From contig NZ_KB911459.1 in NCBI RefSeq assembly GCF_000383475.1, positions 758,467 to 822,466 of the forward strand: DNA of 64,000 nt, written 5' to 3'. The notes beneath the pieces were generated by a model that was given only the letters and a program-made list of their open reading frames with translations, did no database searches and was not told the origin of the DNA. The position numbers and the translations under genes were made by a program. Positions within the stretch are counted from its first letter, which is position 1. Each line of letters opens with the position of its first letter. Source of the stretch: Microbacterium sp. 11MF. GTDB taxonomy: Bacteria; Actinomycetota; Actinomycetes; Actinomycetales; Microbacteriaceae. Below are positions 23,278-32,595 of the stretch, one piece after another.

Positions 23278-24098
23278 GTCCGCAACATCCCGAGGAACGT
23301 GTCATGGAGGATGCCGTTGGTCGCCAGCGACGAGCGCGCGTCCAGACGCTCCCCGCCGTCGATGTCGGTGAAGCGGCCACCCGCCTCGAGGACGATCGGC
23401 ACGTGGGCGGCGATGTCGTACTCGCGGACGTCGAACTCCGCGACCATCTCGAGACGGCCCTCCGCCAGGAGCATGTAGGGCCAGGCGTCTCCGTACCCCC
23501 GGTCGCGCCACACGGCCCGCGTGAGACGGAGGAGGGAGTCTGTGCGGCCCGCGGCATCCCACTGACCGATGCTCTGGAAGCTGATGCTCGCGTCTGCGGC
23601 GGTCGCGACGTCCGACGTGCGGACGCGCCTCGTCGTGCCGTCGGCGCCCCGGGTCCACGCGCCGGCACCGGTGGCGGCCCACCATCGACGCGAGATCGCC
23701 GGTTGGCTGACGACCCCGACCCGGGGAACGCCGTCGACCACAAGGGCGATGAGAGTGGCCCACATGGGGATGCCCTTGAGGTAGTTCGCGGTGCCGTCGA
23801 TCGGGTCGATGATCCACTGGCGGCGGGTGTCTCCGCTCGTGCCGTACTCCTCGCCGAGGATCCCGTCCTCGGGACGCTCGCGTGCGAGGAGATCGCGGAT
23901 CGCTCGCTCCGTCGCCAGATCGGCCTCGGTGACGTGCGTCGCGTCGGCCTTCGTGCTGACCTCGAGATCGGGGGCGTCGAAGCGTTCCATCGATGCGCTG
24001 TCCGCGGCATCCGCGAGGCGGAGCGCGAAGGCGAGATCGTCGCGGAGGTCACCGTCGTACGGCGCGAGCCAGGGCGTCGAAGAGGGAGGGGGCGTCAC
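23274..24098 (-). CDS. hisN: Histidinol-phosphatase / inositol monophosphatase family protein
   Basis: The 274-residue protein has the metal-binding motifs of the inositol monophosphatase fold: G-E-E (about residue 82), D-P-I-D-G-T (about 97-102) and the C-terminal W-P-Y block after Y-G-D-A. In actinobacteria this type is usually HisN, which removes phosphate from L-histidinol phosphate in histidine synthesis. Other monophosphatase roles remain possible because no his gene is next to it. The start is GTG, seven bases after TATCCT. Confidence 0.82.
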   Translation of the reverse strand: MTPPPSSTPWLAPYDGDLRDDLAFALRLADAADSASMERFDAPDLEVSTKADATHVTEADLATERAIRDLLARERPEDGILGEEYGTSGDTRRQWIIDPIDGTANYLKGIPMWATLIALVVDGVPRVGVVSQPAISRRWWAATGAGAWTRGADGTTRRVRTSDVATAADASISFQSIGQWDAAGRTDSLLRLTRAVWRDRGYGDAWPYMLLAEGRLEMVAEFDVREYDIAAHVPIVLEAGGRFTDIDGGERLDARSSLATNGILHDTFLGMLRT

Positions 24099-24105
24099 GC
24101 TGTCC

Positions 24106-24111
24106 AGGATA
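24106..24111 (-). promoter_or_regulatory. Candidate -10 element of hisN
   Basis: On the minus strand TATCCT ends seven bases before the hisN GTG, consistent with a leaderless transcript. Confidence 0.5.
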
Positions 24112-24194
24112 CGGCGTGTGCCTGGGGGCCTCGATTGGCGCAGCGCGCGATCGTGATGCTAGTGTTGACCCTCGGTTCGAGTTCTTCGAATCAC

Positions 24195-24267
24195 GCACCT
24201 CTAGCTCAATCGGCAGAGCAACTGACTCTTAATCAGTGGGTTCCGGGTTCGAGTCCCGGGGGGTGCA
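24195..24267 (+). tRNA. tRNA-Lys (anticodon CUU)
   Basis: A 73-base cloverleaf with acceptor arms GCACCTC/GGGGTGC (one T-G pair), anticodon stem ACTGA/TCAGT around CTCTTAA (anticodon CTT), and T stem CCGGG/CCCGG with loop TTCGAGT. The discriminator is A, and CCA is not encoded. Confidence 0.96.
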
Positions 24268-24272
24268 CGGAC

Positions 24273-24314
24273 GGCCCCGATCACTCTCGCCAGTGATCGG
24301 GGCCTTCTGCTTTT
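24273..24314 (+). terminator. Rho-independent terminator after tRNA-Lys
   Basis: A 13-bp perfect stem (24273-24285 with 24292-24304) closes a six-base loop and is followed by TTCTGCTTTT. It may also stop transcripts of the convergent corA gene. Confidence 0.8.
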
Positions 24315-24333
24315 CCTGGGCGCAGAGGCGGCC

Positions 24334-25332
24334 TCAGAGCCAGTGTTTGCGCTTGAAGACGGCGTACAGGACGACCGAGCTCGCGACCATCAGGCCGAGG
24401 GCCATGGGGTATCCGAACGTCCAGTGGAGCTCGGGCATGTTGTCGAAGTTCATGCCGTAGATCGTGCCGACGAGGGTCGGTCCGAAGAGGATCGCCGCCC
24501 ACCCCGAGATCTTCTTGACCTGCTCGTTCTGCTCGAGCGAGGTGTCGGTCTGCCGCTGCGTGACGAGCGTCGAATGCACCGTCAGGGCGTTGTCGAGGAT
24601 GGAACGGAAAGCGGCGATCCGTTCGTTGACGCGGATGACGTGGTCCAACACGTCCCGCAGCGAGCGCTGGAGCTCGATGTCGACACCGTACTTGTCCGAG
24701 CCCTGCAGCAGTCGTTGCAGCATGTCATCGAGCGGCAGAGTGGACTTGTGGAGGGCGATGACTTCGCGGGCGAGCGCGTAGATGCGCTGCGACAGACCGG
24801 CGTCATCGCCGCCGAAGAGCGTTTCCTCGATCTCGTCGATGTCGTTCTCGACGCCTGCGATCACCGGCGCGTACTCGTCGACGACCTGATCGAGGATCGC
24901 GTACAGGATCGCCTCGGGTCCCATGCCCAACAATTCCGGCTGCTCCTCCATGCGAGCGCGGACACGCGCGAGGTCGGGGGAGTCGGCGTGGCGGACCGTG
25001 ACCACGAAGTCGGGGCCGACGAAGACGTGGAGCTCGCCGAACGCCACCGATTCCTTCTCGTCGTCGTACTGGGCGGGACGGAGCACCGCGAACAACACGT
25101 CGCCGTAGCGTTCGAGCTTCGCCCGCTGGTGGCCGGCGAGAGCGTCCTCGACGGCGAGCGGGTGCAGCGAGAACTCGGCCGCCACGGCGGCCACCTCGGC
25201 CTCAGTGGGGCGGTACAGGCCGATCCACGCCATGCCGTTGTGGTCGCGCATGTGCTCGAACGTCTCGCTGAGATTCGAGGGGTCCTGGATACGGCGGCCG
25301 TTGACGTACACGGCGTTGTCGACGATGGGCAT
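24334..25332 (-). CDS. corA: CorA-family magnesium/cobalt transporter
   Basis: The 332-residue protein has a large N-terminal cytoplasmic domain and two C-terminal membrane helices (about 270-290 and 308-328). The loop between them holds Y-G-M-N-F-D-N-M-P, with the G-M-N signature that forms the pore mouth. CorA channels work as pentamers and import Mg2+. GGAGAA lies eight bases before the ATG. The gene ends toward the tRNA-Lys terminator. Confidence 0.94.
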   Translation of the reverse strand: MPIVDNAVYVNGRRIQDPSNLSETFEHMRDHNGMAWIGLYRPTEAEVAAVAAEFSLHPLAVEDALAGHQRAKLERYGDVLFAVLRPAQYDDEKESVAFGELHVFVGPDFVVTVRHADSPDLARVRARMEEQPELLGMGPEAILYAILDQVVDEYAPVIAGVENDIDEIEETLFGGDDAGLSQRIYALAREVIALHKSTLPLDDMLQRLLQGSDKYGVDIELQRSLRDVLDHVIRVNERIAAFRSILDNALTVHSTLVTQRQTDTSLEQNEQVKKISGWAAILFGPTLVGTIYGMNFDNMPELHWTFGYPMALGLMVASSVVLYAVFKRKHWL

Positions 25333-25435
25333 GCGACGATTCTCCGTCCTGCGAGGTGAACAGATGCCGCGCGCCGCGCCGCGCCCGCTCGCCAGACCCG
25401 GTGAACCGGGTGGAAGCGAGGCGTGCGGCCTCCCC

Positions 25436-25648
25436 TCAGGACGACAGCTTGTTCAAAGCTGAACCCTTGTGGGCGGCTTTCGCACCCGTCTTCTCCGACT
25501 CGACGATGAACGCAGGCTCATCCGTCGAGGCGGTGAAATCCTGCCCATCGAATGTGAAGTCCCTCGTCTTGCGTTCCGTGATCTTGCCCTGGGTGCGTCC
25601 CTGCGACGTGTTCCAGCTGACGCGATCGCCTTTCTTCAGGTCCGCCAT
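25436..25648 (-). CDS. DUF2945 (Tudor-like) small protein
   Basis: The 70-residue product has K-K-G-D-R-V-S-W-N-T-S-Q-G-R-T-Q-G near its start, then K-T-R-D-F, the pattern of the DUF2945 or hypervirulence-associated Tudor domain. Related genes occur in many environmental bacteria, often near stress genes, but no molecular role is established. It overlaps the end of the upstream membrane protein gene by 13 bases and is the last gene of the long minus-strand operon. Confidence 0.8.
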   Translation of the reverse strand: MADLKKGDRVSWNTSQGRTQGKITERKTRDFTFDGQDFTASTDEPAFIVESEKTGAKAAHKGSALNKLSS

Positions 25649-26238
25649 GATTGTTCCTTCCTGTCTGCCGCGACGAGCGCGGTCCTCTCGATGGGGATTC
25701 GGATGATCAGGATGCCGGCGACGAGAGAACCGAGCCCGCCGACGGCCATGTCCCCGATGGTGTCTTGATAGGTGACGAAGATGTCCGGCGCGAGGAACGT
25801 CTTGCCGGCCCACTCGACCATCTCCCACAGCGCGCTGATCGCGAGGCCGATCGTCGGGACGAGGACGACGCTCGATCGCCGGTCGGCGCGTGCCGGAACG
25901 ACCTCGAAGCGCCGGAGGACGAGGAAGGCGATGGTCGCGATCACACCGGTGGCCACGAAGTGGACGGCGATGTCCCACCACGCGATGGAACGGTACAGGT
26001 CCAGGACGTTGCTCCATGCCGCGACGGTGACCGTGACGCCGTACAGGACATCGAGACCGGGCCGTGCGCCGATCGCTCGGGGCACGAGGAGGGCGGGCAG
26101 AGCGAGCGCCAGGATCCCGGCGTCCGTCGGCGTCCACCAGAGAAAAGCCGCTGCCACACTCAGCAGGCCCAAGACGCGGATACCGTCGGCCGCCCACTCG
26201 GCGGAGGATCGCGGCGGCCGCAAGAATTCGGATCTCAT
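25636..26238 (-). CDS. DUF2238/YjdF-like membrane protein
   Basis: The 200-residue protein has five or six hydrophobic segments. W-W-D-I-A-V-H-F-V-A-T-G and A-L-W-E-M-V-E-W are recognisable as the W-D-x-x-x-H-F and E-x-x-E-W signatures of the DUF2238 family. The late segment G-D-M-A-V-G-G-L-G-S-L-V-A-G is also typical. Function is unknown. It overlaps the endonuclease/phosphatase gene before it by four bases. Confidence 0.75.
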   Translation of the reverse strand: MRSEFLRPPRSSAEWAADGIRVLGLLSVAAAFLWWTPTDAGILALALPALLVPRAIGARPGLDVLYGVTVTVAAWSNVLDLYRSIAWWDIAVHFVATGVIATIAFLVLRRFEVVPARADRRSSVVLVPTIGLAISALWEMVEWAGKTFLAPDIFVTYQDTIGDMAVGGLGSLVAGILIIRIPIERTALVAADRKEQSWRT

Positions 26239-27053
26239 CGCGGTACCTCGATGGCGGCATGGACCGGGAGGTGGTCCGACCCGGCCACGCCGTCCTCCAG
26301 GCGGGCGTCGATGCCTACGCGTTCCACGGCGACGTCCGGAGTCGTCAGGATCCAGTCGATGCGCTCACCCCCGCGCACAGGCGGGCGGTACCCGCTGTAC
26401 GTGCCCCAGGGCGGGGTCACGCGTTCGGCTGCCGTGGTCCAGGCATCCGTCAGCAGGTCGCCGCGGGTGAGGGCCTCCAGCGCGGGCGAACCTTCGGCTG
26501 CGTTCATGTCACCCATCACGACGGTGGGGAGCCCTCGCCGTCGCACCACCTGACGGATCTGCTCGGCGGCGCGGACGCGAGACCGCGACGAGAACGGATC
26601 CAGGTGCGTGTTGATCACGGCAAAGGACGCTCGTGCGCGTCGGTCCCGAAAGACTCCGATCACCATCGCCCGAGGCAGCGGGTTGCCCCACGACCGGGAA
26701 CCGGCGACCTCGGGCGAGGCCGATAGGGCGAGCTGCTGATGATCGATGAGCTCGAGCCGCGATCGATCGAAGAAGATCGGGCACCCCTCGCCGCGTCCGC
26801 CGCGTCCGCGTCCCACGCCGATGCGCCCGTACTCGCCTCCTAATGCCCGGGCGATGTCACGAGCGGGACCTGGAAGCACCTCCTGCAGGCTGATCACCGA
26901 GGGCGATTCCCTCGAGAGCGACGCCAGGAGCGCGGGGCGGCGCCGCTCCCATCGATCGGCACCGCGGGAGAGCCCGCGCGGGAGCGGCCTGCGCACGTTC
27001 AGCGTCGCCACGTGCAGGAGATTGCCCTCCACCTCGCCGAGGACGGGGTTCAT
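26235..27053 (-). CDS. Endonuclease/exonuclease/phosphatase family protein
   Basis: The 272-residue protein has the motifs of this metal-dependent phosphodiesterase fold: L-N-V-R near the start, L-Q-E-V (about 57), N-T-H-L-D-P (about 145), M-G-D-M-N-A-A (about 180) and G-S-D-H-L-P-V near the end. Members cut DNA or remove phosphate from sugars and lipids; there is no signal peptide and the substrate is unclear. The ATG overlaps the stop of the glycosyltransferase gene by four bases, and I used it rather than upstream starts for that reason. Confidence 0.82.
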   Translation of the reverse strand: MNPVLGEVEGNLLHVATLNVRRPLPRGLSRGADRWERRRPALLASLSRESPSVISLQEVLPGPARDIARALGGEYGRIGVGRGRGGRGEGCPIFFDRSRLELIDHQQLALSASPEVAGSRSWGNPLPRAMVIGVFRDRRARASFAVINTHLDPFSSRSRVRAAEQIRQVVRRRGLPTVVMGDMNAAEGSPALEALTRGDLLTDAWTTAAERVTPPWGTYSGYRPPVRGGERIDWILTTPDVAVERVGIDARLEDGVAGSDHLPVHAAIEVPR

Positions 27054-27841
27054 GCCGACATCCTCGATGCTGTGCTGCGGCGGTCCGCGCGTCGACGTGC
27101 GGACCGCGCCCACCGGATCGGTGCGAACTCCTCCGGCCAATGCCGGACGACGGTTCGGATGCCGCGGCGCACACGGCGGCGGAAAGCGGATGCAGACGCG
27201 AAGGGGCGCATCGAGATGCCCATCGCCGCTGAGGGCACGAACCGGATCCGATGTTCCTTTCCGAGATGGAACGAGAGATCGAGGTCGTCGTGGATTTCGG
27301 GGTCCGTGCGGTGGACGACCGTGCTCACCCGCCGCCAGGCTGACCGGCGCATGGCGAGGTTGGACCCGAAGAGGGGGAGGTGTCCGAGGGTCGGCGTGAG
27401 GACGGCGGCGTAGGCGCCGAGGTAGGCGACCGCCAACGGCGACCGGAGGAAGCGCGGGCCGTCGATGAACCGAGCAGCGCCCGCGAAGACATCCACCTCG
27501 GGGCGCTCGCGGGCTTGTGCGCTCATGACCTCCACCCAGGTCGCCGCCGGGATGCAGTCCGCGTCGAGGCGGAGGATGAGGTCGCCCTCCGCGGAGTCGT
27601 ACCCGGCTGCCGCCGCTGCGGGAATGCCGGGCTGGTCGCAGGAGACGACCCGCGTCCCGCCCTCGCGCGCGACACCGGCCGAATCGTCCGACGAGCCGTT
27701 GTCGACCACGACGATCTCATCGGGCCGACGGGTCTGCAGCGCAAGGGCCCGCAGGCACCGCCGGAGTCCGTCGGCGTCGTCCTTCACGGGGATGACGACG
27801 GTGACGGATTCGACGGTGGGCTGCGGGCCCAGAGCTGTCAT
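27050..27841 (-). CDS. Family 2 glycosyltransferase
   Basis: The 263-residue protein has the GT-A fold start V-T-V-V-I-P-V-K-D-D-A-D-G-L, the nucleotide-sugar region V-V-V-D-N-G-S-S-D-D and the metal site L-R-L-D-A-D-C near residue 95. A later H-D-D-L-D-L-S-F-H matches the catalytic E/D-D region of family 2. One hydrophobic stretch lies near residues 135-155. The acceptor is unknown. It starts three bases after the stop of the substrate-binding protein gene. Confidence 0.88.
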   Translation of the reverse strand: MTALGPQPTVESVTVVIPVKDDADGLRRCLRALALQTRRPDEIVVVDNGSSDDSAGVAREGGTRVVSCDQPGIPAAAAAGYDSAEGDLILRLDADCIPAATWVEVMSAQARERPEVDVFAGAARFIDGPRFLRSPLAVAYLGAYAAVLTPTLGHLPLFGSNLAMRRSAWRRVSTVVHRTDPEIHDDLDLSFHLGKEHRIRFVPSAAMGISMRPFASASAFRRRVRRGIRTVVRHWPEEFAPIRWARSARRRADRRSTASRMSA

Positions 27842-27844
27842 GTG

Positions 27845-28759
27845 TCAGCCGAGGTTGTCGGCGATCCACTTCTTGGCGATGTCAGCGCTCGAACGCTGGT
27901 CGACAGTGGACTCGACATTCATCGCGACGAGCTCCTCGGGGCTCATCGCCTCGCTGACCTTGTTGATCGCATCCGCGATCTCGTCGGCCTTGTCGGCGTT
28001 CGCGATCGGCACGACGTTCGCAGCGAGGAACAGTCCCTTCGGGTCCTCCAGCGTGACGAGATCCTCCGTCTTGATCCGCGGGTCCGCGCTGTAGACGTTG
28101 GCGACCTGGATGTTCCCCGCGACGAGCTCGTCGACGGTCGTGTCGGCCGTCGCCTCGAACTTGGCGTCGACGCCGTAGACCTTCTTCAGGTCGGTGAAGT
28201 ACGGCCGCTGCTCGAGCTCGGGGGCGCCGCCGAACGTCAGGTCCTTGATGCTGGCCAGGTCGCCGATCTCGGTGAGGTTGTTCTCTTTCGCGAAGGCGGC
28301 CGTCACGTTGTAGGAATCCTGGTCGGTCGCCGGCGAGTAGTCGAGAGCCTTCAGGTTGTCCGGAAGGACCTTCACCATTGCGTCGTAGACCTCGTCGGAC
28401 GACCCGGCAGTGGCCGACTTGTCGTAGTACTGCAGCAGGCTGCCGGTGTATTCGGGGAAGAGGTCGATGGACCCGTCCTCGAGCGACGGCATGTAGGCGT
28501 CGCGCTGGCCGATGGCGAATTTCCGCTCGACGGAGAAGCCGTCCTTCTCCAGCACCTGGGAGTAGATCTCGGCGATGATCTCGTTCGACGGGTAGGACTG
28601 CGAGCCGACGACGATCGTCTTGGACTGCTCGCCGCCGCCCTCGTTGCCGCTCGAACCGCTGCCCTGGAGGGAATCGCTCGAGCCGCAGGCGGACAGCGCG
28701 AAAACGGCCGCGGCGGCGAGGCCGACGACGGGAAGGATGCGGGTGCGTGTGATGGACAT
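27845..28759 (-). CDS. Osmoprotectant ABC transporter, substrate-binding lipoprotein
   Basis: The 304-residue protein has a signal sequence ending in L-S-A-C, a lipobox with Cys near 25, and a Gly/Ser linker. The domain is of the OpuAC/ProX type, with I-V-V-G-S-Q-S-Y-P-S-N-E-I-I-A-E, D-L-F-P-E-Y-T-G-S-L and V-A-N-V-Y-S-A-D-P. It would capture glycine betaine, choline or similar solutes outside the cell for the two permeases and ATPase upstream. It is 39 bases from the preceding permease gene. Confidence 0.9.
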   Translation of the reverse strand: MSITRTRILPVVGLAAAAVFALSACGSSDSLQGSGSSGNEGGGEQSKTIVVGSQSYPSNEIIAEIYSQVLEKDGFSVERKFAIGQRDAYMPSLEDGSIDLFPEYTGSLLQYYDKSATAGSSDEVYDAMVKVLPDNLKALDYSPATDQDSYNVTAAFAKENNLTEIGDLASIKDLTFGGAPELEQRPYFTDLKKVYGVDAKFEATADTTVDELVAGNIQVANVYSADPRIKTEDLVTLEDPKGLFLAANVVPIANADKADEIADAINKVSEAMSPEELVAMNVESTVDQRSSADIAKKWIADNLG

Positions 28760-28798
28760 GGATGCCTCCGGATGGGGTGGTGGTCAGGATGCCCGGTC

Positions 28799-29521
28799 TC
28801 AGGTGGCCGGGACGGGGGCGCGCCGGGTGCGACGACGCGTGGGGGAAGAGTTTTGCACGGCGACGCCGCGGGGAACGACGATGCGCTGGAACAGTGCGAA
28901 AGCGCCGTCCAGGACGAGGGCGAGGATGACGACGACGATCGAGGCGCCGAGGATCTGTGCGGCGTTGCGGGTCTGGATGCCCTGGATGAGGGCGAACCCC
29001 AGTCCGCCGAGCCCCACGTACGCGGCGATGGTGACGGTGGCCACGACCTGCAGGACTGCGGAGCGGATGCCGCCGATGAGAAGCGGCAGACCGAGGGGGA
29101 CTTCAATCTTCCACAGGATCTGCATCGGAGTCATCCCGACGGCGCGGCCCGCCTCGACGGTGGAGCGGTTGATCGCCTCGATACCGGCGTACGCGCCGGC
29201 GAGGATCGAGGGGATCGCGAGGAGGACGAAGGCGACGACCGCGGCCTGCTCCTTGAAGTTGACGCCGATCACCAGGTAGAGCAGGACGACGAGACCGAGG
29301 GATGGCAGGGAGCGGGCGGCGCCGGACAGGAACACCGCGATCTCGCGGCCCTTCCCGGTGTGACCGATCGCCCACCCGGCGGGGATGGCGATGACAGCCG
29401 CGATCGCGACCGACCCGAAGGTGAAACCGAGGTGCTGCAGGATCGCCTCCCAGAGGGGGAGGTACCCGGTGGTGCGGTCGGGGGAGAAGATCCACGCGAA
29501 CGCGTCGAGGAAGACGTTCAT
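28799..29521 (-). CDS. Osmoprotectant ABC transporter, permease 2
   Basis: The 240-residue protein has about six membrane helices and the binding-protein-dependent permease loop E-A-G-R-A-V-G-M-T-P-M-Q-I-L-W-K-I-E-V-P. The start at 29521 overlaps the stop of the other permease by four bases. Relatives are OpuCB/OpuCD and ProW. The C-terminal 25 residues are basic. Confidence 0.9.
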   Translation of the reverse strand: MNVFLDAFAWIFSPDRTTGYLPLWEAILQHLGFTFGSVAIAAVIAIPAGWAIGHTGKGREIAVFLSGAARSLPSLGLVVLLYLVIGVNFKEQAAVVAFVLLAIPSILAGAYAGIEAINRSTVEAGRAVGMTPMQILWKIEVPLGLPLLIGGIRSAVLQVVATVTIAAYVGLGGLGFALIQGIQTRNAAQILGASIVVVILALVLDGAFALFQRIVVPRGVAVQNSSPTRRRTRRAPVPAT

Positions 29522-30195
29522 GCCGTCACCTCCGCCGCACGGGCGCGTTGCCGCGGCACGCGGATCCGTCGGGTCCACGGCATCAGCGCGCGTCCCGCGA
29601 GGACGAGCGCCAGATCGATCACGAGGGCGATGACGACGACGGCGAGGACGCCCGCCAGCACCTCGGGGATGATGCGTCGCTGCGACCCGTTCGTGAAGAG
29701 GTATCCCAGGTTCTGCACACCGATGAGGGCTCCGACGGTGGCCAGGGAGATGGTCGACACCGCCGTCACGCGCAGACCCGCCAGCATGACCGGCCCGGCG
29801 AGGGGGAAGTCGACCGTCCAGAATCGCCTGACCGGGCCGAAGCCGACAGCCACCGCGGCGCTGCGGACCGCGGCATCCACCGACGCGAGACCGTCGGTGA
29901 CGGAACGCGTCATGATCGCCACGGCGTAGATCGTGAGCGCGACGACCAGGTTGGTCTCCGACAGGAGGCCGATGCCCGTCGTCGCGCTGATGAGGGCGAA
30001 CAGACCGAACGAGGGGATCGTGTAGAGGATGCCCACCACGCCCAGGAGTGTGCCGCGCAGGCGCGTGAATCGGAACGCCGCCCAGCCGAGCGGGATCGCG
30101 AGGACGAAACCGAGCACGATCGCGATGGCGCTCTGCCGCAGGTGGGCGAGCGTGAGTTGCCCGATCAGGTCGAGGTTCTCGACGACCCAGTTCAT
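29518..30195 (-). CDS. Osmoprotectant ABC transporter, permease 1
   Basis: The 225-residue protein begins M-N-W-V-V-E-N-L-D-L-I-G and has five or six membrane helices. The permease loop is seen as A-V-A-V-G-F-G-P-V-R-R-F-W-T-V-D-F-P-L-A. It forms a heterodimer with the other permease. It follows the ATPase gene by seven bases. Confidence 0.9.
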   Translation of the reverse strand: MNWVVENLDLIGQLTLAHLRQSAIAIVLGFVLAIPLGWAAFRFTRLRGTLLGVVGILYTIPSFGLFALISATTGIGLLSETNLVVALTIYAVAIMTRSVTDGLASVDAAVRSAAVAVGFGPVRRFWTVDFPLAGPVMLAGLRVTAVSTISLATVGALIGVQNLGYLFTNGSQRRIIPEVLAGVLAVVVIALVIDLALVLAGRALMPWTRRIRVPRQRARAAEVTA

Positions 30196-30202
30196 GGAGC
30201 CG

Positions 30203-31039
<837 letters not shown>

Positions 31040-31161
31040 GGGCGTCCTTTCGGCCGGTGCTTCAGCAAACCACAGACCCCCGACATCCCGGCAGTCTCCG
31101 GCGTCCATTGACGTCTTTCCCCGGGTATGGCAAGGGCGGGACATTACGGCCGGGCGCTCGC

Positions 31162-31167
31162 TACGGT
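31162..31167 (+). promoter_or_regulatory. Candidate -10 element of the flavin oxidoreductase gene
   Basis: TACGGT is followed by six bases and the ATG at 31174, fitting a leaderless transcript. Confidence 0.4.
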
Positions 31168-31173
31168 GTCGGC

Positions 31174-32589
31174 ATGAGCACACGCGAGTACGACCTCATC
31201 GTCATCGGAGCCGGCCCCGTCGGCGAGAACGTCGCGGACCGGGCCGTCCGCGGCGGGTTGACCGCCGCGATCGTCGAGAGCGAGCTCGTCGGCGGCGAGT
31301 GCTCGTATTGGGCGTGCATGCCGTCGAAGGCGCTTCTGCGCGCACCCGCCGCACTGCGCGCGGCTCGGGACGTCGCGGGAGCGGCCGAGGCGGTGAACGG
31401 CGGCGTCGACGTCGCGGCCGTCCTCGCGAGGCGCGATCGCATGGTGCACGACTATCAGGACACCTCCCAGGTCGAGTGGCTGCAGGGCGCGGGCATCGAT
31501 CTCGTGCGGGGCCACGGCCGACTGTCTGCCGAGAGGGAGGTAACGGTCGAAGCGGCCGACGGCTCTACGACGGTCCTGCGGGCACGCCACGCGGTCGCCG
31601 TGTGCACCGGGTCGGCCGCACTCCTTCCCGACGTCCCCGGTCTTCGGGATGCCGCGCCGTGGACGAGCCGCGAGGCCACCGGCGTGACTGACGTTCCCTC
31701 GTCCCTCGTCGTGCTCGGCGGGGGCGTCGTCGGCGTCGAGATGGCGACGGCGTTCACCGCCTTCGGAACGGACGTCACGGTGATCGCCCGGTCGTCGCTC
31801 CTCAGCGGGCTCGAGGGCTTCGCCGGCGAAGCCGTTCAGAAGTCGCTTACCTCGGCCGGCGCGACCGTCCGCACCGGGGTCGGCGTGACGGGCGTCGAGC
31901 GCTCGGACGGCGGCGTGACCGTGTCGCTGGACGACGGGTCGTCGGTCCGCGCCGAGGAGATCCTCGTCGCGACGGGGCGCGTGCCCCGGACCGAGGATGT
32001 CGGTCTCGACGTCATCGGCCAGAAGGCGGGCGCCTGGATCGAGGTCGACGACACGCTGCGGGTCCCCGGGAGCGATTGGCTGTACGCCGTCGGCGACGTC
32101 AACCACCGCGCCCTGCTCACGCATCAGGGCAAGTATCAGGCGAGGATCGCCGGTGATGTCATCGCCCGGCGCGCGGCCTCGACGGATGTCGACACCTCCC
32201 CGTGGGGTCCCCTCGCGGCGACGGCCGACCACGCCGCCGTCCCGCAGGTCGTGTTCACCGAGCCCGAGGTCGCCGCCGTCGGGCACACCGAGGCGTCCGC
32301 TCGCGCGGCCGGGATCGACGTGAAGATCGTCGATTACGACCTGTCGTGGGTCGCCGGGGCGAGCACGCATTCGGACCGGTACGAGGGGATGTCGAGGGCC
32401 GTCATCGACGCCGAGCGCGGAGTGCTCGTGGGTGCCACCTTCGTCGGCCCGGACGTCGCCGAACTCCTGCACGCCGCCACGATCGCGATCGTCGGCGAGG
32501 TCCCGCTGCACCGACTGTGGCACGCCGTCCCGGCCTACCCGACCGTGAGCGAGGTCTGGCTCCGCTGGCTGGAGTCGGCCGGGCTCTGA
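31174..32589 (+). CDS. Pyridine nucleotide-disulfide oxidoreductase (Lpd/MerA-like)
   Basis: The 471-residue flavoprotein starts with the FAD site V-I-G-A-G-P-V-G. The redox disulfide is C-S-Y-W-A-C in G-G-E-C-S-Y-W-A-C-M-P-S-K (about 42-50). A second Rossmann motif V-L-G-G-G-V-V-G-V-E lies near 185 and the FAD-binding Y-A-V-G-D-V-N near 305. At the C-terminus, dihydrolipoyl dehydrogenase has a His in H-P-T-x-S-E; here the block reads A-Y-P-T-V-S-E, so Tyr replaces His. It is therefore unlikely to be a true lipoamide dehydrogenase. The disulfide substrate is unknown. It is convergent with the IclR gene. Confidence 0.88.
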   Translation: MSTREYDLIVIGAGPVGENVADRAVRGGLTAAIVESELVGGECSYWACMPSKALLRAPAALRAARDVAGAAEAVNGGVDVAAVLARRDRMVHDYQDTSQVEWLQGAGIDLVRGHGRLSAEREVTVEAADGSTTVLRARHAVAVCTGSAALLPDVPGLRDAAPWTSREATGVTDVPSSLVVLGGGVVGVEMATAFTAFGTDVTVIARSSLLSGLEGFAGEAVQKSLTSAGATVRTGVGVTGVERSDGGVTVSLDDGSSVRAEEILVATGRVPRTEDVGLDVIGQKAGAWIEVDDTLRVPGSDWLYAVGDVNHRALLTHQGKYQARIAGDVIARRAASTDVDTSPWGPLAATADHAAVPQVVFTEPEVAAVGHTEASARAAGIDVKIVDYDLSWVAGASTHSDRYEGMSRAVIDAERGVLVGATFVGPDVAELLHAATIAIVGEVPLHRLWHAVPAYPTVSEVWLRWLESAGL

Positions 32590-32595
32590 GGCGCC

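Noticed and set aside
27380-29929. Long open frame on the plus strand opposite the osmoprotectant genes
   Set aside because: It is the complement of well-supported genes with clear motifs. Long antisense frames are normal at 70% GC because stop codons are rare.
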